Positions 1 to 8,944 of a stretch of 64,000 bases of DNA are shown piece after piece. Below the pieces are notes generated by a model, which was not told the origin of the DNA, searched no databases, and was given only the letters and a program-made list of their open reading frames with translations. The position numbers and the translations under genes were made by a program. The DNA is taken from contig CAZBLP010000001.1 in NCBI GenBank assembly GCA_964492825.1, positions 69,039 to 133,038 of the forward strand, written 5' to 3'. Source of the stretch: CAZBLP01 sp964492825 (GTDB lineage Bacteria > DYJV01). Numbering within the stretch: position 1 is the stretch's first letter; every line of letters starts with the position of its first letter.

Positions 1-2
1 TA

Positions 3-1478
3 AACGGCAGTTTTAAGTCCAATAAAACATATACTTATATTTTGGTGCCACTTAAAAAAGGAAAGTTTACAATAGGCCCTGCTGTTCTAACCTCGAAAGG
101 AAAGGTTTACAAGAGCAACACAGTGGTAATATCAGTTTCTGATAGACCTGTTGCCAGAGGAAAAAAGGAAAATAAGAATATATTTTTAGTTGTAAATGCA
201 AATAAAAGTAATGTTAAGCTAAATGAAGAAGTTATTTTAGATGTGAAATTATACAGGCGTATAGAACTATACAATATGAGAATAAAAGTTCCTGATTTAA
301 ACGAGTTTCTTATTACCAAACTTACAAATGCACAGGAATATATAGAGCCTTTTAATGGCATAAAATATTATGTTGATGAATTAAAGTATTCATTAATTCC
401 CACTGAAACTGGAAAATTTACAATTCCACCGTTTATACTTTACGGTGAAAAACCTCTGTCAGATTCACCTGTTGGAGGATTTTTTAAAAATCCTTTTATT
501 GCTGGTGAAACAAAGCAGATTTCTGTACCAAGCAATAGTTTAAAAATTACTGTTAACCCGTTAAAAGACAATGTTTATGCAGTGGGGGATTATAGTTTTT
601 CATGTAGTATTGATAAAGATAGAGTTAAGGTAGGAGAGAGTATTACTTTTACATTTAAGATTTCAGGTTCCGGAGATCTTAATTTTTCTCAAAATTTAAA
701 ATTGCCTAAAATTAAAGGTTTAAAGTATTATCCTGACAAACCAAAGGTTTCAGTTAAATCTTCAAAAAATGGTTTAATAAGCAGTAAAATTGAAAAAATA
801 GCAATTATCCCTGAAAAAAGCGGTTTTTATAAAATATCAAAACTGAAAATTTTATTTTATAATCCCAGGAAAAATAAATATGAGCGATTTTTTTTGCCTA
901 AAATTTCATTTGATGTATTTGCAAGCAACAAGAGTAAATTAAAAGTTGTTGAATCAAACAATAAGAACCAGAGCAAAAGCCAAGAAGTTACTTCTGAAGA
1001 AACGATTGATACAATTATTACTAACCAACCTATTGAGAATCAGATGATTTTCATATCATTTTATAAAATTCTCATATTCTACATTATACCTATAATAATT
1101 TTAATTGTAAGTTATTTATTGAGATATTCTTATCTTATAAGAAGAGCCAATTATAAAAAAATAATTCAATCAAATGCTTTTAATAATTTCAAAAAATTTA
1201 TTAATCAAACTGACGATATAGAGCAGATCAGCAATGGAATAAAAAAATATTTTTCAGAGAAAACAGGAAATATTGAGCATTCTTATACATTTAAAGAGAT
1301 TATCTTAATTCTGGAAAAATATGAAATTGAGAAAAGTATTATTGAAAAGTTGCAGGGTATTTTATCAAATATAGAAAAAGTTCAGTTTGCTAAATCTGGT
1401 AATATTGATATTCAGTTAATTAAAAATGAAATTATAAGATTGATTGATAAAATTGATAAAAAAATGAGGTTTAAATAA
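3..1478 (+). CDS. batD: BatD-family protein, 5' end cut by window edge
   Basis: The reading frame is open from the first bases of the window, so the N-terminus lies outside it; about 491 residues are visible. The protein is mostly beta-rich extracytoplasmic sequence built from repeated Ig-like blocks (for example a VPLKKGKFTIGP block near the start and a PTETGKFTIPP block further on), which is the pattern of the BatD (oxygen tolerance) family. One hydrophobic membrane segment follows at about window positions 1047-1125, then a charged cytoplasmic tail of about 110 residues. BatD proteins work with VWA-domain BatA/BatB and TPR BatE proteins, usually beside a MoxR ATPase; those partners would lie upstream. 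The stop codon shares one base with the start of the next gene (TAATG). The family call is good; the physiological role of Bat proteins is poorly defined. Confidence 0.8.
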   Translation, partial: NGSFKSNKTYTYILVPLKKGKFTIGPAVLTSKGKVYKSNTVVISVSDRPVARGKKENKNIFLVVNANKSNVKLNEEVILDVKLYRRIELYNMRIKVPDLNEFLITKLTNAQEYIEPFNGIKYYVDELKYSLIPTETGKFTIPPFILYGEKPLSDSPVGGFFKNPFIAGETKQISVPSNSLKITVNPLKDNVYAVGDYSFSCSIDKDRVKVGESITFTFKISGSGDLNFSQNLKLPKIKGLKYYPDKPKVSVKSSKNGLISSKIEKIAIIPEKSGFYKISKLKILFYNPRKNKYERFFLPKISFDVFASNKSKLKVVESNNKNQSKSQEVTSEETIDTIITNQPIENQMIFISFYKILIFYIIPIIILIVSYLLRYSYLIRRANYKKIIQSNAFNNFKKFINQTDDIEQISNGIKKYFSEKTGNIEHSYTFKEIILILEKYEIEKSIIEKLQGILSNIEKVQFAKSGNIDIQLIKNEIIRLIDKIDKKMRFK

Positions 1479-2257
1479 TGAAATTTCTCATAAAAATAAT
1501 TTTAATTTTTCCCATTGCACTATCTTTATATGCTGGTAATGTTGAGCAATCTGAAATTTATCAATCTTTTGGCAGTGCAAACAAATATTTTCATGAGAAA
1601 AATTATAACAAAGCTATTGAGCTTTACAAAGAAATTTATAAAAAAGGCATTCATAATGGATATATTTTTTACAATATAGGCACATCTTATATTAAAAAAC
1701 ATGAGCTTGGCAAAAGTCTATATTGGTACAATAAAGCAAAATTTTTTATTCCATTAAACAGCTCTTTAAATAAAAATATTCAGATAGCTATTAGCAGAAA
1801 TCAAGATAACATTCCTGACAAAACTTTTTTTAAATATCTTGAAAGTATTTTTATATTAGGTAAAATTTTTTCTATGAAAATAAACTATTATATTACAACT
1901 GGTTTGTTCTTGGTGCTAATTTTATTTTTAATTATAAAAAATTTTGTAATTAATTTGAAAAAAAAATATATTCTTAACAGAGCTATAATTTTTTCATTAG
2001 TTTTATTTGTAATTTTTTCCATTAATCTTATTTTTGAATATTATGAATATAATTTTCTAAATACAGGATACATTATTGCAAACAATACCTCTGTTAAAGA
2101 TGATTACAACATAGATGCAAATACCATTGCCACTGTTAATGACGGCACAAAAGTGTTTATTTTATCAGGTAATGATAAGTTTTACAAAATAAAGCTTTTA
2201 AACAAGCTTGAAGGCTGGGTGTTGAAAAGCAAAGTTATAAATAAAGAGAATGAATAG
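1478..2257 (+). CDS. BatE-like TPR and SH3-domain membrane protein
   Basis: 259 residues. An N-terminal signal peptide or anchor (hydrophobic residues 3-18) is followed by two TPR-like helical repeats at about residues 26-100 (pattern NYNKAIELYKEIYKKG then YNIGTSYIKKHELGKSLYWYNKA). Two membrane helices lie at about 138-157 and 167-190. The C-terminal 60 residues look like a bacterial SH3 domain, with DGTKVFIL followed by LEGWVLKSKV. This TPR, two helices, SH3 order is typical of BatE. The start overlaps the batD stop by one base, so the two are almost certainly co-translated, and it probably binds other Bat proteins at the inner membrane. The TPR and SH3 calls come from pattern only. Confidence 0.72.
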   Translation: MKFLIKIILIFPIALSLYAGNVEQSEIYQSFGSANKYFHEKNYNKAIELYKEIYKKGIHNGYIFYNIGTSYIKKHELGKSLYWYNKAKFFIPLNSSLNKNIQIAISRNQDNIPDKTFFKYLESIFILGKIFSMKINYYITTGLFLVLILFLIIKNFVINLKKKYILNRAIIFSLVLFVIFSINLIFEYYEYNFLNTGYIIANNTSVKDDYNIDANTIATVNDGTKVFILSGNDKFYKIKLLNKLEGWVLKSKVINKENE

Positions 2258-2311
2258 TTAAAAATGAATTATGAAAAATTATTTTCGATTTGGTAAAAGG
2301 GAGGATACCAC

Positions 2312-3100
2312 ATGGAATATAAAGTAATCAAGTTTGAAAAAAAAGAGAGAATAGCTTATATCACTTTAAATAATCCTGCTGCTTACAATCCCTATGGCAG
2401 GGAGTTAGCCCTTGAATTGTATGATGTTATGAAAAAAATAAAATGGGATAATGAAATCAGAGTGGTTGTTATTAAGGCTGTGGGTAAAGCATACTCTGCA
2501 GGTGGTGATATCAAGCAGTTTAAACAAGCAGTTGACAATAAAAAATTTACTGAATTAGTTGAAGATTTAATATTATATCTTAATGCAACTGTGCTTTTAA
2601 TGAAAAAAATGGATAAAATTATAATAAGTTTTGTTAATGGAATATGTGCAGGAGTGGGGTTGTCTCTTGCACTAAATACAGATATTAGTATTGCAACGGA
2701 AACTTCTCAATTTATAGGTGCGTATAACGGGCTTGCAACTACACCTGATGGTGGTTCAAGTTATGTTGTTTTGAAAAATGCAGGTTTACCGAGAACGCTC
2801 TGGTTCTTTCTTTCAAATGAAGCAATATCTGCTAAAGAGGCAAATCAGTGGGGGATTTTAAGTAAAGTTGTTGAGAATGGAACAGGTGAGGCTTATGTTG
2901 ATAGGTTAGCTGAGAAAATTGCAAAAGGTCCTTTTAAAGCTAATATTTTAACTAAAAGATTATTTGTGTATGGTGAAAAGGCAAGTTTTGAAGAATATAT
3001 AGAAATGGAAAAAGATGGTATTATTAAATCAACCAGAACAAATGATATGAAAGAGGCTGTTAATTCTTTTATTGAAAAAAGAGAACCTGAATTTGAATAA
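2312..3100 (+). CDS. Enoyl-CoA hydratase/isomerase (crotonase) family protein
   Basis: 262 residues, the usual crotonase length. The acyl-CoA oxyanion-hole motif is seen at residues 62-66 (SAGGD) and the second at 109-118 (NGICAGVGLS). In place of the first catalytic Glu of hydratases there is a TTPDGGSS segment at 143-150, giving an Asp (D146). That arrangement is closer to isomerase-type members (PaaG or delta-enoyl-CoA isomerase-like) than to classical hydratases, so the exact reaction on a 2-enoyl- or 3-enoyl-CoA is open. A strong ribosome-binding site (GGGAGG, near 2299-2304) precedes the ATG. It stands alone, 54 bases after the Bat genes, and is followed by two perfect hairpins, so it probably ends the transcript. 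Confidence 0.85.
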   Translation: MEYKVIKFEKKERIAYITLNNPAAYNPYGRELALELYDVMKKIKWDNEIRVVVIKAVGKAYSAGGDIKQFKQAVDNKKFTELVEDLILYLNATVLLMKKMDKIIISFVNGICAGVGLSLALNTDISIATETSQFIGAYNGLATTPDGGSSYVVLKNAGLPRTLWFFLSNEAISAKEANQWGILSKVVENGTGEAYVDRLAEKIAKGPFKANILTKRLFVYGEKASFEEYIEMEKDGIIKSTRTNDMKEAVNSFIEKREPEFE

Positions 3101-3105
3101 GTAAT

Positions 3106-3150
3106 ATTACAAAATTGTATCAAGAGTATGCTTTGTTACAATTTTGTAAT
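3106..3150. repeat. Perfect 14-bp inverted repeat after the crotonase gene
   Basis: The arm at 3106-3119 (ATTACAAAATTGTA) is the exact reverse complement of 3137-3150, with a 17-base loop. It begins six bases after the crotonase stop codon. It could be a 3' stabilising hairpin or a weak terminator; there is no clean U-tract after either arm. Confidence 0.6.
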
Positions 3151-3238
3151 AGATAAGTTATAACAAAGAATGATTAATAATTAAGAATAGATTTTATGAG
3201 ATGTAAAACTTAGAAGAGTATTTAGTGTTTGTGTTAGG

Positions 3239-3274
3239 ATTTATAGGGGCGATATTTAAATCGCCCCTATAAAT
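3239..3274. terminator. Bidirectional terminator-like hairpin between convergent genes
   Basis: A perfect 15-bp stem (arms 3239-3253 and 3260-3274, core TAGGGGCGAT / ATCGCCCCTA) closes a six-base loop. It lies between the plus-strand crotonase and the minus-strand amt gene, which converge here. The GC-rich core is flanked by A/T at the outer ends, so it could stop transcription from both sides. Palindromes built on GGGGCGAT are a common intergenic repeat type in bacteria, so it may also be one copy of a dispersed family. Confidence 0.72.
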
Positions 3275-3297
3275 AATTGATATACTGGAAATTAAGT

Positions 3298-4578
3298 TTA
3301 ACTGTAAGCTTTTTCACTGTGTTCTGACAAATCAAGTCCCATTGCTTCGTCTTCTTCAGATACTTTTAATCCGCCAAGCAAAATACCTATTACTTTTAAA
3401 ATAATATAAGTTGCTATAAGTGAATAAACAACAACTACAGCAGTTCCAATTAGTTGTATAATAAATGTTTTTGCATTTCCAAAAAATAGACCGTTTATAC
3501 CGTTAATACTTTTTTGCGCAAAAAGTCCGAGGCAAAGTGTGCCTAATATCCCGCCTATTCCATGAACTCCGAAAACATCAAGAGAATCATCATATTTAAA
3601 CCTTTCTTTTAACTGAATTGCATAGTAGCATATTAAAGCTGCTAAAAAACCGATTACAACTGCAAAAACAGGCGATACAAAACCTGATGCTGGGGTTATT
3701 GTTGCAAGGCCTGCAACTGCTCCTGTGGCACCACCTAAAACTGTTGGTTTGCCGTTTTTTATCCATTCGACTATCAACCATACAAAAAGTGCTGTTGCAG
3801 CGGAAATATGAGTGGTCAAAAATGCATTTACAGCAACTGAATTAACACTTAAGGCACTTCCGGCATTAAAACCAAACCATCCGAACCAGAGTAATCCGGT
3901 TCCTAAAACTACCATTGGTAAATGATGTGGAAATATTGCCTCTCTTAGAAATGTCCTTCTTTTGCTAACCAGTATTGCAGCAACAAGAGCTGATACACCG
4001 CATGTGGCATGAACTACCAATCCTCCGGCAAAGTCTGCAACACCTAATTTTGCCAGCCAACCGCCTCCCCATATCCAGTGAACAGCAGGATAATATACTA
4101 ATAATGACCAAAAAATAATGAAAAGCAGATATGCTGAAAATTTAACTCTCTCTGCAATAGCTCCTGAAATTAGAGCAGGTGTAATAATTGCAAACATACA
4201 TTGATAAATCATAAAAACAGATGCAGGAATTGTAGGGGCAAAACTTGAAGGTGCAAACCCCACTCCGTTTAGAAACAAGTATTTAAAATCTCCTATGATT
4301 CCACCAATATCTCCTCCAAAAGATAAAGAATAACCTATTATTATCCATTCTAATGTTAAAACACCCATTGCAACGATACTGTGCATAATTGTTGATAGAA
4401 CATTTTTTTTCCTAACAAGTCCTCCGTAAAACAATGCAAGCCCAGGTGTCATAATAAGCACAAGAGCAGCTGATACAAGCATAAAACTTGTATCTATTGT
4501 GCTGATTTCATTAATATTTCCGCACCATGCGTTTGTTGCAAATAAAACAGAAAATAAAAAAATTGTAACAATATACAT
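3298..4578 (-). CDS. amt: Ammonium transporter (Amt family)
   Basis: 426 residues. A cleavable signal peptide (residues 1-20) is followed by about eleven membrane helices, as in AmtB. The family signature region DFAGGLVVHATCG is at 182-194. The two pore histidines are present as H190 and as H339 in GVHGIGGILG. The protein conducts NH3/NH4+ across the inner membrane for nitrogen assimilation. No glnK/glnB gene lies beside it, which is unusual since amt is often paired with its PII regulator; that gene may be elsewhere. The start is set by a strong AGGAGGG site 8 bases upstream of the ATG. A -24/-12 promoter lies at 4623-4642, so expression is probably sigma-54 dependent and linked to nitrogen status. 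Confidence 0.95.
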   Translation of the reverse strand: MYIVTIFLFSVLFATNAWCGNINEISTIDTSFMLVSAALVLIMTPGLALFYGGLVRKKNVLSTIMHSIVAMGVLTLEWIIIGYSLSFGGDIGGIIGDFKYLFLNGVGFAPSSFAPTIPASVFMIYQCMFAIITPALISGAIAERVKFSAYLLFIIFWSLLVYYPAVHWIWGGGWLAKLGVADFAGGLVVHATCGVSALVAAILVSKRRTFLREAIFPHHLPMVVLGTGLLWFGWFGFNAGSALSVNSVAVNAFLTTHISAATALFVWLIVEWIKNGKPTVLGGATGAVAGLATITPASGFVSPVFAVVIGFLAALICYYAIQLKERFKYDDSLDVFGVHGIGGILGTLCLGLFAQKSINGINGLFFGNAKTFIIQLIGTAVVVVYSLIATYIILKVIGILLGGLKVSEEDEAMGLDLSEHSEKAYS

Positions 4579-4622
4579 AATAGATGCCCTCCTTTTTTAT
4601 ATTTATGAATTTTATGGGATTC

Positions 4623-4642
4623 AATGCAAGTGATATGCCAAA
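4623..4642 (-). promoter_or_regulatory. Sigma-54 (-24/-12) promoter for amt
   Basis: Read on the minus strand the site is TTGGCATATCACTTGCA. It matches the TGGCAC-N5-TTGC consensus except for CG to TA just after TGGCA. The GG and GC dinucleotides are exactly 10 bases apart, as required. The predicted transcript start is near 4614, leaving a leader of about 36 bases that contains the ribosome-binding site. A gene for a sigma-54 activator starts the next transcription unit upstream. Confidence 0.75.
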
Positions 4643-4733
4643 TTTTCAATTAAGTTAGATCTTGTTTGTTTTTTTGGTTTTTGAGGATTTTTTAATATTC
4701 CAAATAATGAGGAATAGTTAAAAATATGAATAG

Positions 4734-6101
4734 TTAACTGTTATCTTCTTTAAGTTCTTTAAGGGTAACACCTAATTGTTTAAATCTCAATTCTATTTTT
4801 CTTATGCTGATATTTAAGATTTCAGCAGTTTTCTTTTTATTGAAATTATTAGCTTTTAATGTTTCCATAATTATTCTGTTTTCAGCTTCTTTTAAAGTAG
4901 TATTAAAAGGAATAAAAATACCATTTTGTTTGTCCTCGGATATTACACTAATTTTTGAAATGGTTAAATCATCAGAATCTATTAGATTCCCTGATGTTAA
5001 AATAACAGCTCTTTCAATTATATGTTTTAACTCCCTAATATTTCCAGGAAATTCATAACTTAAGAGAATATTAATTGCTGACTGACTTAAACCTGAAATT
5101 TTTTTATTATATTTTTTGCTGAAATTTTTAATAAATATTGCAGAAAGTGGTAATATATCTTCTTTACGGTTTCTTAAAGGTGGTATGTTGATTTTAAAAA
5201 CATTAAGTCTGAAATATAGGTCTTTTCTGAATTTACCTTCAGATACAAGATGTTCAAGATTTTTGTTAGTAGCAGCAATTATTCTTACATCAGTTTTATA
5301 ACTTTTTTCACTGCCTATTTTTTCAACAATGCCATCTTCTAAAATTCGTAATAATTTTGATTGGATTTCATAATCCATTTCTGAGATTTCATCTAAAAAA
5401 ATAGTCCCTTTATCAGCTAAAATAAATTTCCCCCTTCTTGAACGGATTGCTCCTGTAAAAGCACCTTTTTCAAAACCAAAAAGTTCTGATTCAAGAAGTT
5501 CTTTTGGCAAAGCAGCACAATTAACAGGTAAAAAAGGTTTATTTGCTCTAAAACTATTTTTGTGTAAAAATCTTGATATAACTTCTTTTCCTGTGCCGGT
5601 TTCTCCAACTAAAAGTACTGTAGAATCAGATTTGGCAATTTTTTGTGATAAGTTTATTACTTTTTTCATGTTTTCTGATTCAGCAATTATTTCAATATAG
5701 TGGTTTGGGTCTGAACTAATAATATTTTGTAATTTTCTATATTCTGAAATATTTAAAATTTGAGTCTTTAATTCTTCGTAATTAATAGGTTTTAAAATAT
5801 AGTGAGAAGCACCTTTTTTAATGGCATTTACTGCAATGGATATGTCTCCAAATGCAGTTATTAAAATAACATCTATGCTGCTGTTAAAATTTTTAATTTC
5901 TTCAAGAAGCTCCATACCTGTTAAATGAGGCATTTTTATATCTGAGATAACCAGATCCACATTATTATTTTTAATGAAATTAAGAGCTTTTAAAGGGTCT
6001 GAAAAAGGAGTTACATCAAAGTTGTCAAGGGATAATAATTCTGCAAGTGATTCAAGTGCTGATTTGTCATCTTCTACAATAATTATTTTCAGGTCGTTCA
6101 T
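4734..6101 (-). CDS. Sigma-54-dependent response regulator (NtrC/AtoC class)
   Basis: 455 residues. The receiver domain (1-115) has the acidic pair E10/D11, phospho-acceptor D54, T82 and K104. The AAA+ domain (about 140-370) has Walker A GETGTGKE at 166-173 and the sigma-54 contact loop GAFTGA at 213-218, both intact, so it should activate sigma-54 polymerase. A Fis-type helix-turn-helix ends the protein (NNFNKKKTAEILNISIRKIE region). No sensor kinase gene is adjacent; the hybrid kinase at 51024 is far away and has its own receiver. Its ATG overlaps the stop of the upstream msbA gene (ATGA), so the two are co-translated. The sigma-54 promoter of amt lies about 110 bases beyond its stop, which makes amt a candidate target; envelope genes are another. 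Confidence 0.93.
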   Translation of the reverse strand: MNDLKIIIVEDDKSALESLAELLSLDNFDVTPFSDPLKALNFIKNNNVDLVISDIKMPHLTGMELLEEIKNFNSSIDVILITAFGDISIAVNAIKKGASHYILKPINYEELKTQILNISEYRKLQNIISSDPNHYIEIIAESENMKKVINLSQKIAKSDSTVLLVGETGTGKEVISRFLHKNSFRANKPFLPVNCAALPKELLESELFGFEKGAFTGAIRSRRGKFILADKGTIFLDEISEMDYEIQSKLLRILEDGIVEKIGSEKSYKTDVRIIAATNKNLEHLVSEGKFRKDLYFRLNVFKINIPPLRNRKEDILPLSAIFIKNFSKKYNKKISGLSQSAINILLSYEFPGNIRELKHIIERAVILTSGNLIDSDDLTISKISVISEDKQNGIFIPFNTTLKEAENRIIMETLKANNFNKKKTAEILNISIRKIELRFKQLGVTLKELKEDNS

Positions 6102-7819
6102 ATGTCTCCAAATTGTATTCTGTATAGTTTTTTATATTCTCCGTTTATTTCCATTAATTCATCATGGGTGCCAGATTCTATTATTTTGCCATCTGAAATT
6201 ACAAGTATTTTATCTGCATCTAAAATTGTGCTTAACCTGTGGGCGATTACAATGGATGTTTTTCCAATCATAAGATTATTCAAAGCTTTTTGAACTTCTT
6301 TTTCAGATTTAGTATCAAGCGACGCAGTAGCCTCATCAAGTATTAATATTGGTGCATTCTTCAGTATGGCTCTTGCTATTGCAATTCGTTGTTTTTCTCC
6401 GCCTGAGAGTCTTACTCCTTTTTCACCTATTATTGTATCAAACTGCTCAGGTAAGTTCATTATAAAATCGTAAGCATTTGCTTTTTTGGAAGCTTCTATA
6501 ATCTCCTCAAAAGAGATATTTTTAGTTCCATAACTAATGTTATTTTTAATAGAGTCGTTAAATAGGATAGTTTCTTGAGTTACAAGAGCAATGTTTTGTC
6601 TAAGTGATTGTAGAGTAAAATCCCTTATATCAGCTCCGTCAATTGAGATTTTACCTTTTGTTACATCGTAAAATCTTGGTAAAAGTGAAGCAATAGTTGA
6701 TTTGCCACTCCCACTTTTTCCGACAATTGCGTAACGTTTGCCCTTGGGCAGAGTAAAATTTATATCTTTTAGAACATAATCCTCAGCTGAATTATATTGA
6801 AACCATACAGAATCAAACATAATATTGTCATTAAATTGTTTTAATTCTGCAGAACCTGTGTCTTTTTCTTTTTCAATTGCCAATACTGAATAAATTCTTT
6901 CAGCAGCTGCAATGCTTTCCTGAATTTGATTGTTTTTTTTAGATAAACCTTTTATAGGCTGGTACATCATAAATATAGCTGTTAAAAAAGAGAAAAAAGT
7001 TCCAGGAGTTGAATGACCTTTAATAACCTGGTAACCGCCATACCAGATAATTGTAGCTGCGGCAATTCCTCCTATGAATTCCATTGTAGGAGATGAAAGA
7101 GCCCTGTATTTTAATCTTTTTAAAATAAATTTTAAAAATTTATTGTTTTCATTTAAGAACCTTTCACTTTCTCCCTTTTCCATGTTAAAAGCCTTAACAA
7201 CGGTAATTCCTGTAATAATCTCATGAGCTGATGTTGTAAGCTCTCCTGCTTGCTGCTGCCCTTTTTTGCTTACGCTTTTTGACTTTTTACCGAGTTTTAT
7301 AACAGGCAGCACTGCCAGAGGCAATATGTATAGAGCAATGCTGCCAAGAACCGCATCCCTGTAAAAAGCAACGCATATTAAACTTACAACAGTGAAAAGG
7401 TCCTTTATTATACCTGTAATTGCATTGGATATTGTATTTTGAATTAGTGTAACATCGTATAAAAGTCTTGCAATTATTGAACCGGTAGAATTTTTTTGAA
7501 AAAAATTCAAAGGCAGATTAACAATATGTGAAAATAGCTCCTGCCTGATATCAGTAACGATTTTTTGGCAAATATATCCAATTTGATAAGTTTGTAAAAA
7601 ATCAAAAACTCCTTTAACAGCATACAGTACAATAACTACAACTGGAATTATATACAGCATTTTCAGATTTTTATTAATAAAAATATCATCAAGCACAGGT
7701 TTTACAAGAAAGGCAATTGCAGATGTACACAGTGAAACAATTATTAATGAAATAATTGCAAAAAATATTTTATGTTTGAAATTTTTAAGCTTTGCTAAAA
7801 TATTTAAAAGGTACTTCAT
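6098..7819 (-). CDS. msbA: MsbA-like lipid A/phospholipid flippase ABC transporter
   Basis: 573 residues, a half-transporter with membrane and ATPase domains fused, as in MsbA. Residues 1-310 carry about six membrane helices. The nucleotide-binding domain has Walker A (GKSGSGKS), signature LSGGEKQRIAIARA, Walker B (LILDEATASLD) and the H-loop (IVIAHRLST). MsbA dimers flip lipid A-core from the inner to the outer leaflet of the inner membrane. The N-terminus fits: a short cytoplasmic stretch, then the first helix at about 15-40. It overlaps the downstream response regulator by four bases, and a 67-base A/T-rich gap separates it from thpR upstream. It could instead export another lipid or drug, but length and domain order favour MsbA. 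Confidence 0.88.
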   Translation of the reverse strand: MKYLLNILAKLKNFKHKIFFAIISLIIVSLCTSAIAFLVKPVLDDIFINKNLKMLYIIPVVVIVLYAVKGVFDFLQTYQIGYICQKIVTDIRQELFSHIVNLPLNFFQKNSTGSIIARLLYDVTLIQNTISNAITGIIKDLFTVVSLICVAFYRDAVLGSIALYILPLAVLPVIKLGKKSKSVSKKGQQQAGELTTSAHEIITGITVVKAFNMEKGESERFLNENNKFLKFILKRLKYRALSSPTMEFIGGIAAATIIWYGGYQVIKGHSTPGTFFSFLTAIFMMYQPIKGLSKKNNQIQESIAAAERIYSVLAIEKEKDTGSAELKQFNDNIMFDSVWFQYNSAEDYVLKDINFTLPKGKRYAIVGKSGSGKSTIASLLPRFYDVTKGKISIDGADIRDFTLQSLRQNIALVTQETILFNDSIKNNISYGTKNISFEEIIEASKKANAYDFIMNLPEQFDTIIGEKGVRLSGGEKQRIAIARAILKNAPILILDEATASLDTKSEKEVQKALNNLMIGKTSIVIAHRLSTILDADKILVISDGKIIESGTHDELMEINGEYKKLYRIQFGDI

Positions 7820-7886
7820 AAAAAGTTTTTAACAAAATTCTAATAAAAAATAAAGATAATTTGTAGAAATTTAGAAAAATCAAAAA

Positions 7887-8447
7887 TTATTGATTAAGAG
7901 TGAATCTTTCAACATCAATATACGTGGGACCATCTTTTTTTAAAATGCTTTCAATAAGGTAAAATTCATTTACCTGAATTTCAATAAAATTTCTGTTAGT
8001 GTTTTTTAGGATAAAATCTATTAATTTTTTTTTGTTATTAATGTATTTTATCCTGCCAAGAGTGAGATGTGGATTAAATCTTCTGTTTTCCGGTTTTATT
8101 CCTATTTTTGAAAGCTCATTGTCAATAGCTTTATGTAAATTAAATAGATGTGGATTTTTATCAATGCCAATCCATATAACTCTTAAATTTTTAAAATCTT
8201 TAAAAATCCCTGTTCCTTTAAAATTTAAATTAAATTTACTGCTATTTTGGGAAACTTTCTCAATAATTTTTGTGATTTCAGGAATTAACTCTGTATCTGT
8301 ATCACCAAGGAATTTTAAAGTTAAATGAAGTTGATTAAAGTTGACCCATTTAATTTTTTCTTTAATAAAAAGAGACTTGATTTCATTAAACTGGTTGATT
8401 ATTACATATGGGAAATTTAATTTAATTGCAATAAATAATCTTTTCAT
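7887..8447 (-). CDS. thpR: RNA 2',3'-cyclic phosphodiesterase (2H family)
   Basis: 186 residues, the usual ThpR/LigT length. Both catalytic HxTx motifs of the 2H phosphoesterase fold are present: HLTL at 41-44 and HLTL at 127-130. The start MKRLFIAIKL is typical. Members hydrolyse 2',3'-cyclic phosphate RNA ends to 2'-phosphates and can ligate tRNA halves in vitro. The ATG overlaps the pncC stop by one base (TAATG). In many genomes this gene sits next to cinA/pncC and recA; the cinA half of that arrangement is kept here. Confidence 0.9.
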   Translation of the reverse strand: MKRLFIAIKLNFPYVIINQFNEIKSLFIKEKIKWVNFNQLHLTLKFLGDTDTELIPEITKIIEKVSQNSSKFNLNFKGTGIFKDFKNLRVIWIGIDKNPHLFNLHKAIDNELSKIGIKPENRRFNPHLTLGRIKYINNKKKLIDFILKNTNRNFIEIQVNEFYLIESILKKDGPTYIDVERFTLNQ

Positions 8448-8944
8448 TATTCTTTTTCAAGAATTTTTAACAATATTTCCAGAATTTTTTTTATTGTGCT
8501 AATTCTTATAAAATTTCTTTCACCTGTAAAATTGAATTTGTAAGAAAAGAGTTTGTCATTTAGAATAATTGTGCTAAAAACCGTTCCAACAGGTTTTCCA
8601 TCAGTACCACCGCCAGGGCCTGCTATTCCTGTAGTGGATATAGCAATGTTCGAACCTGTTAGCTCTTTAATATTTTTTGCCATTTCATTTGCGCATTGTT
8701 CACTAACAGCACCGAAGTTTTTTAATATATCTTCATTTATTTTTAAAAGATTTTTTTTCTGATAATTTGAGTATGCTATTATTGAAGAAACAAAAAATGA
8801 TGAACTACCTGCAATGGATGTAAAAATTCCTGCAAGCAGTCCCCCTGTACATGATTCTGCCGTAGATAAGGTATATTTTTTATAGTCAAGAATTTCTTTT
8901 ATTTTAATTAAATTTGATTCAAACTCTTGAAAGATATTTTTCAC
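8447..8944 (-). CDS. pncC: Nicotinamide-nucleotide amidase (CinA C-terminal domain)
   Basis: 165 residues, matching the free-standing CinA C-terminal domain without the N-terminal COG1058 domain of full CinA. The conserved STAESCTGGLLAG (about 27-39) and TTGIAGPGGGTDGKPVGTV blocks are present. The enzyme deamidates nicotinamide mononucleotide to nicotinic acid mononucleotide, recycling NAD. The start is GTG at 8944-8942, sharing one base with the HDOD stop; translation is probably coupled, as no strong ribosome-binding site is needed. It forms a tight trio with the HDOD gene and thpR. Confidence 0.9.
   Translation of the reverse strand: MKNIFQEFESNLIKIKEILDYKKYTLSTAESCTGGLLAGIFTSIAGSSSFFVSSIIAYSNYQKKNLLKINEDILKNFGAVSEQCANEMAKNIKELTGSNIAISTTGIAGPGGGTDGKPVGTVFSTIILNDKLFSYKFNFTGERNFIRISTIKKILEILLKILEKE

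Noticed and set aside
2252..4725. Shared 14-mer GAATAGTTAAAAAT at 2252-2265 and 4712-4725 as a repeat family
   Set aside because: In AT-rich DNA of this length several such A/T-rich 14-mer matches are expected by chance.
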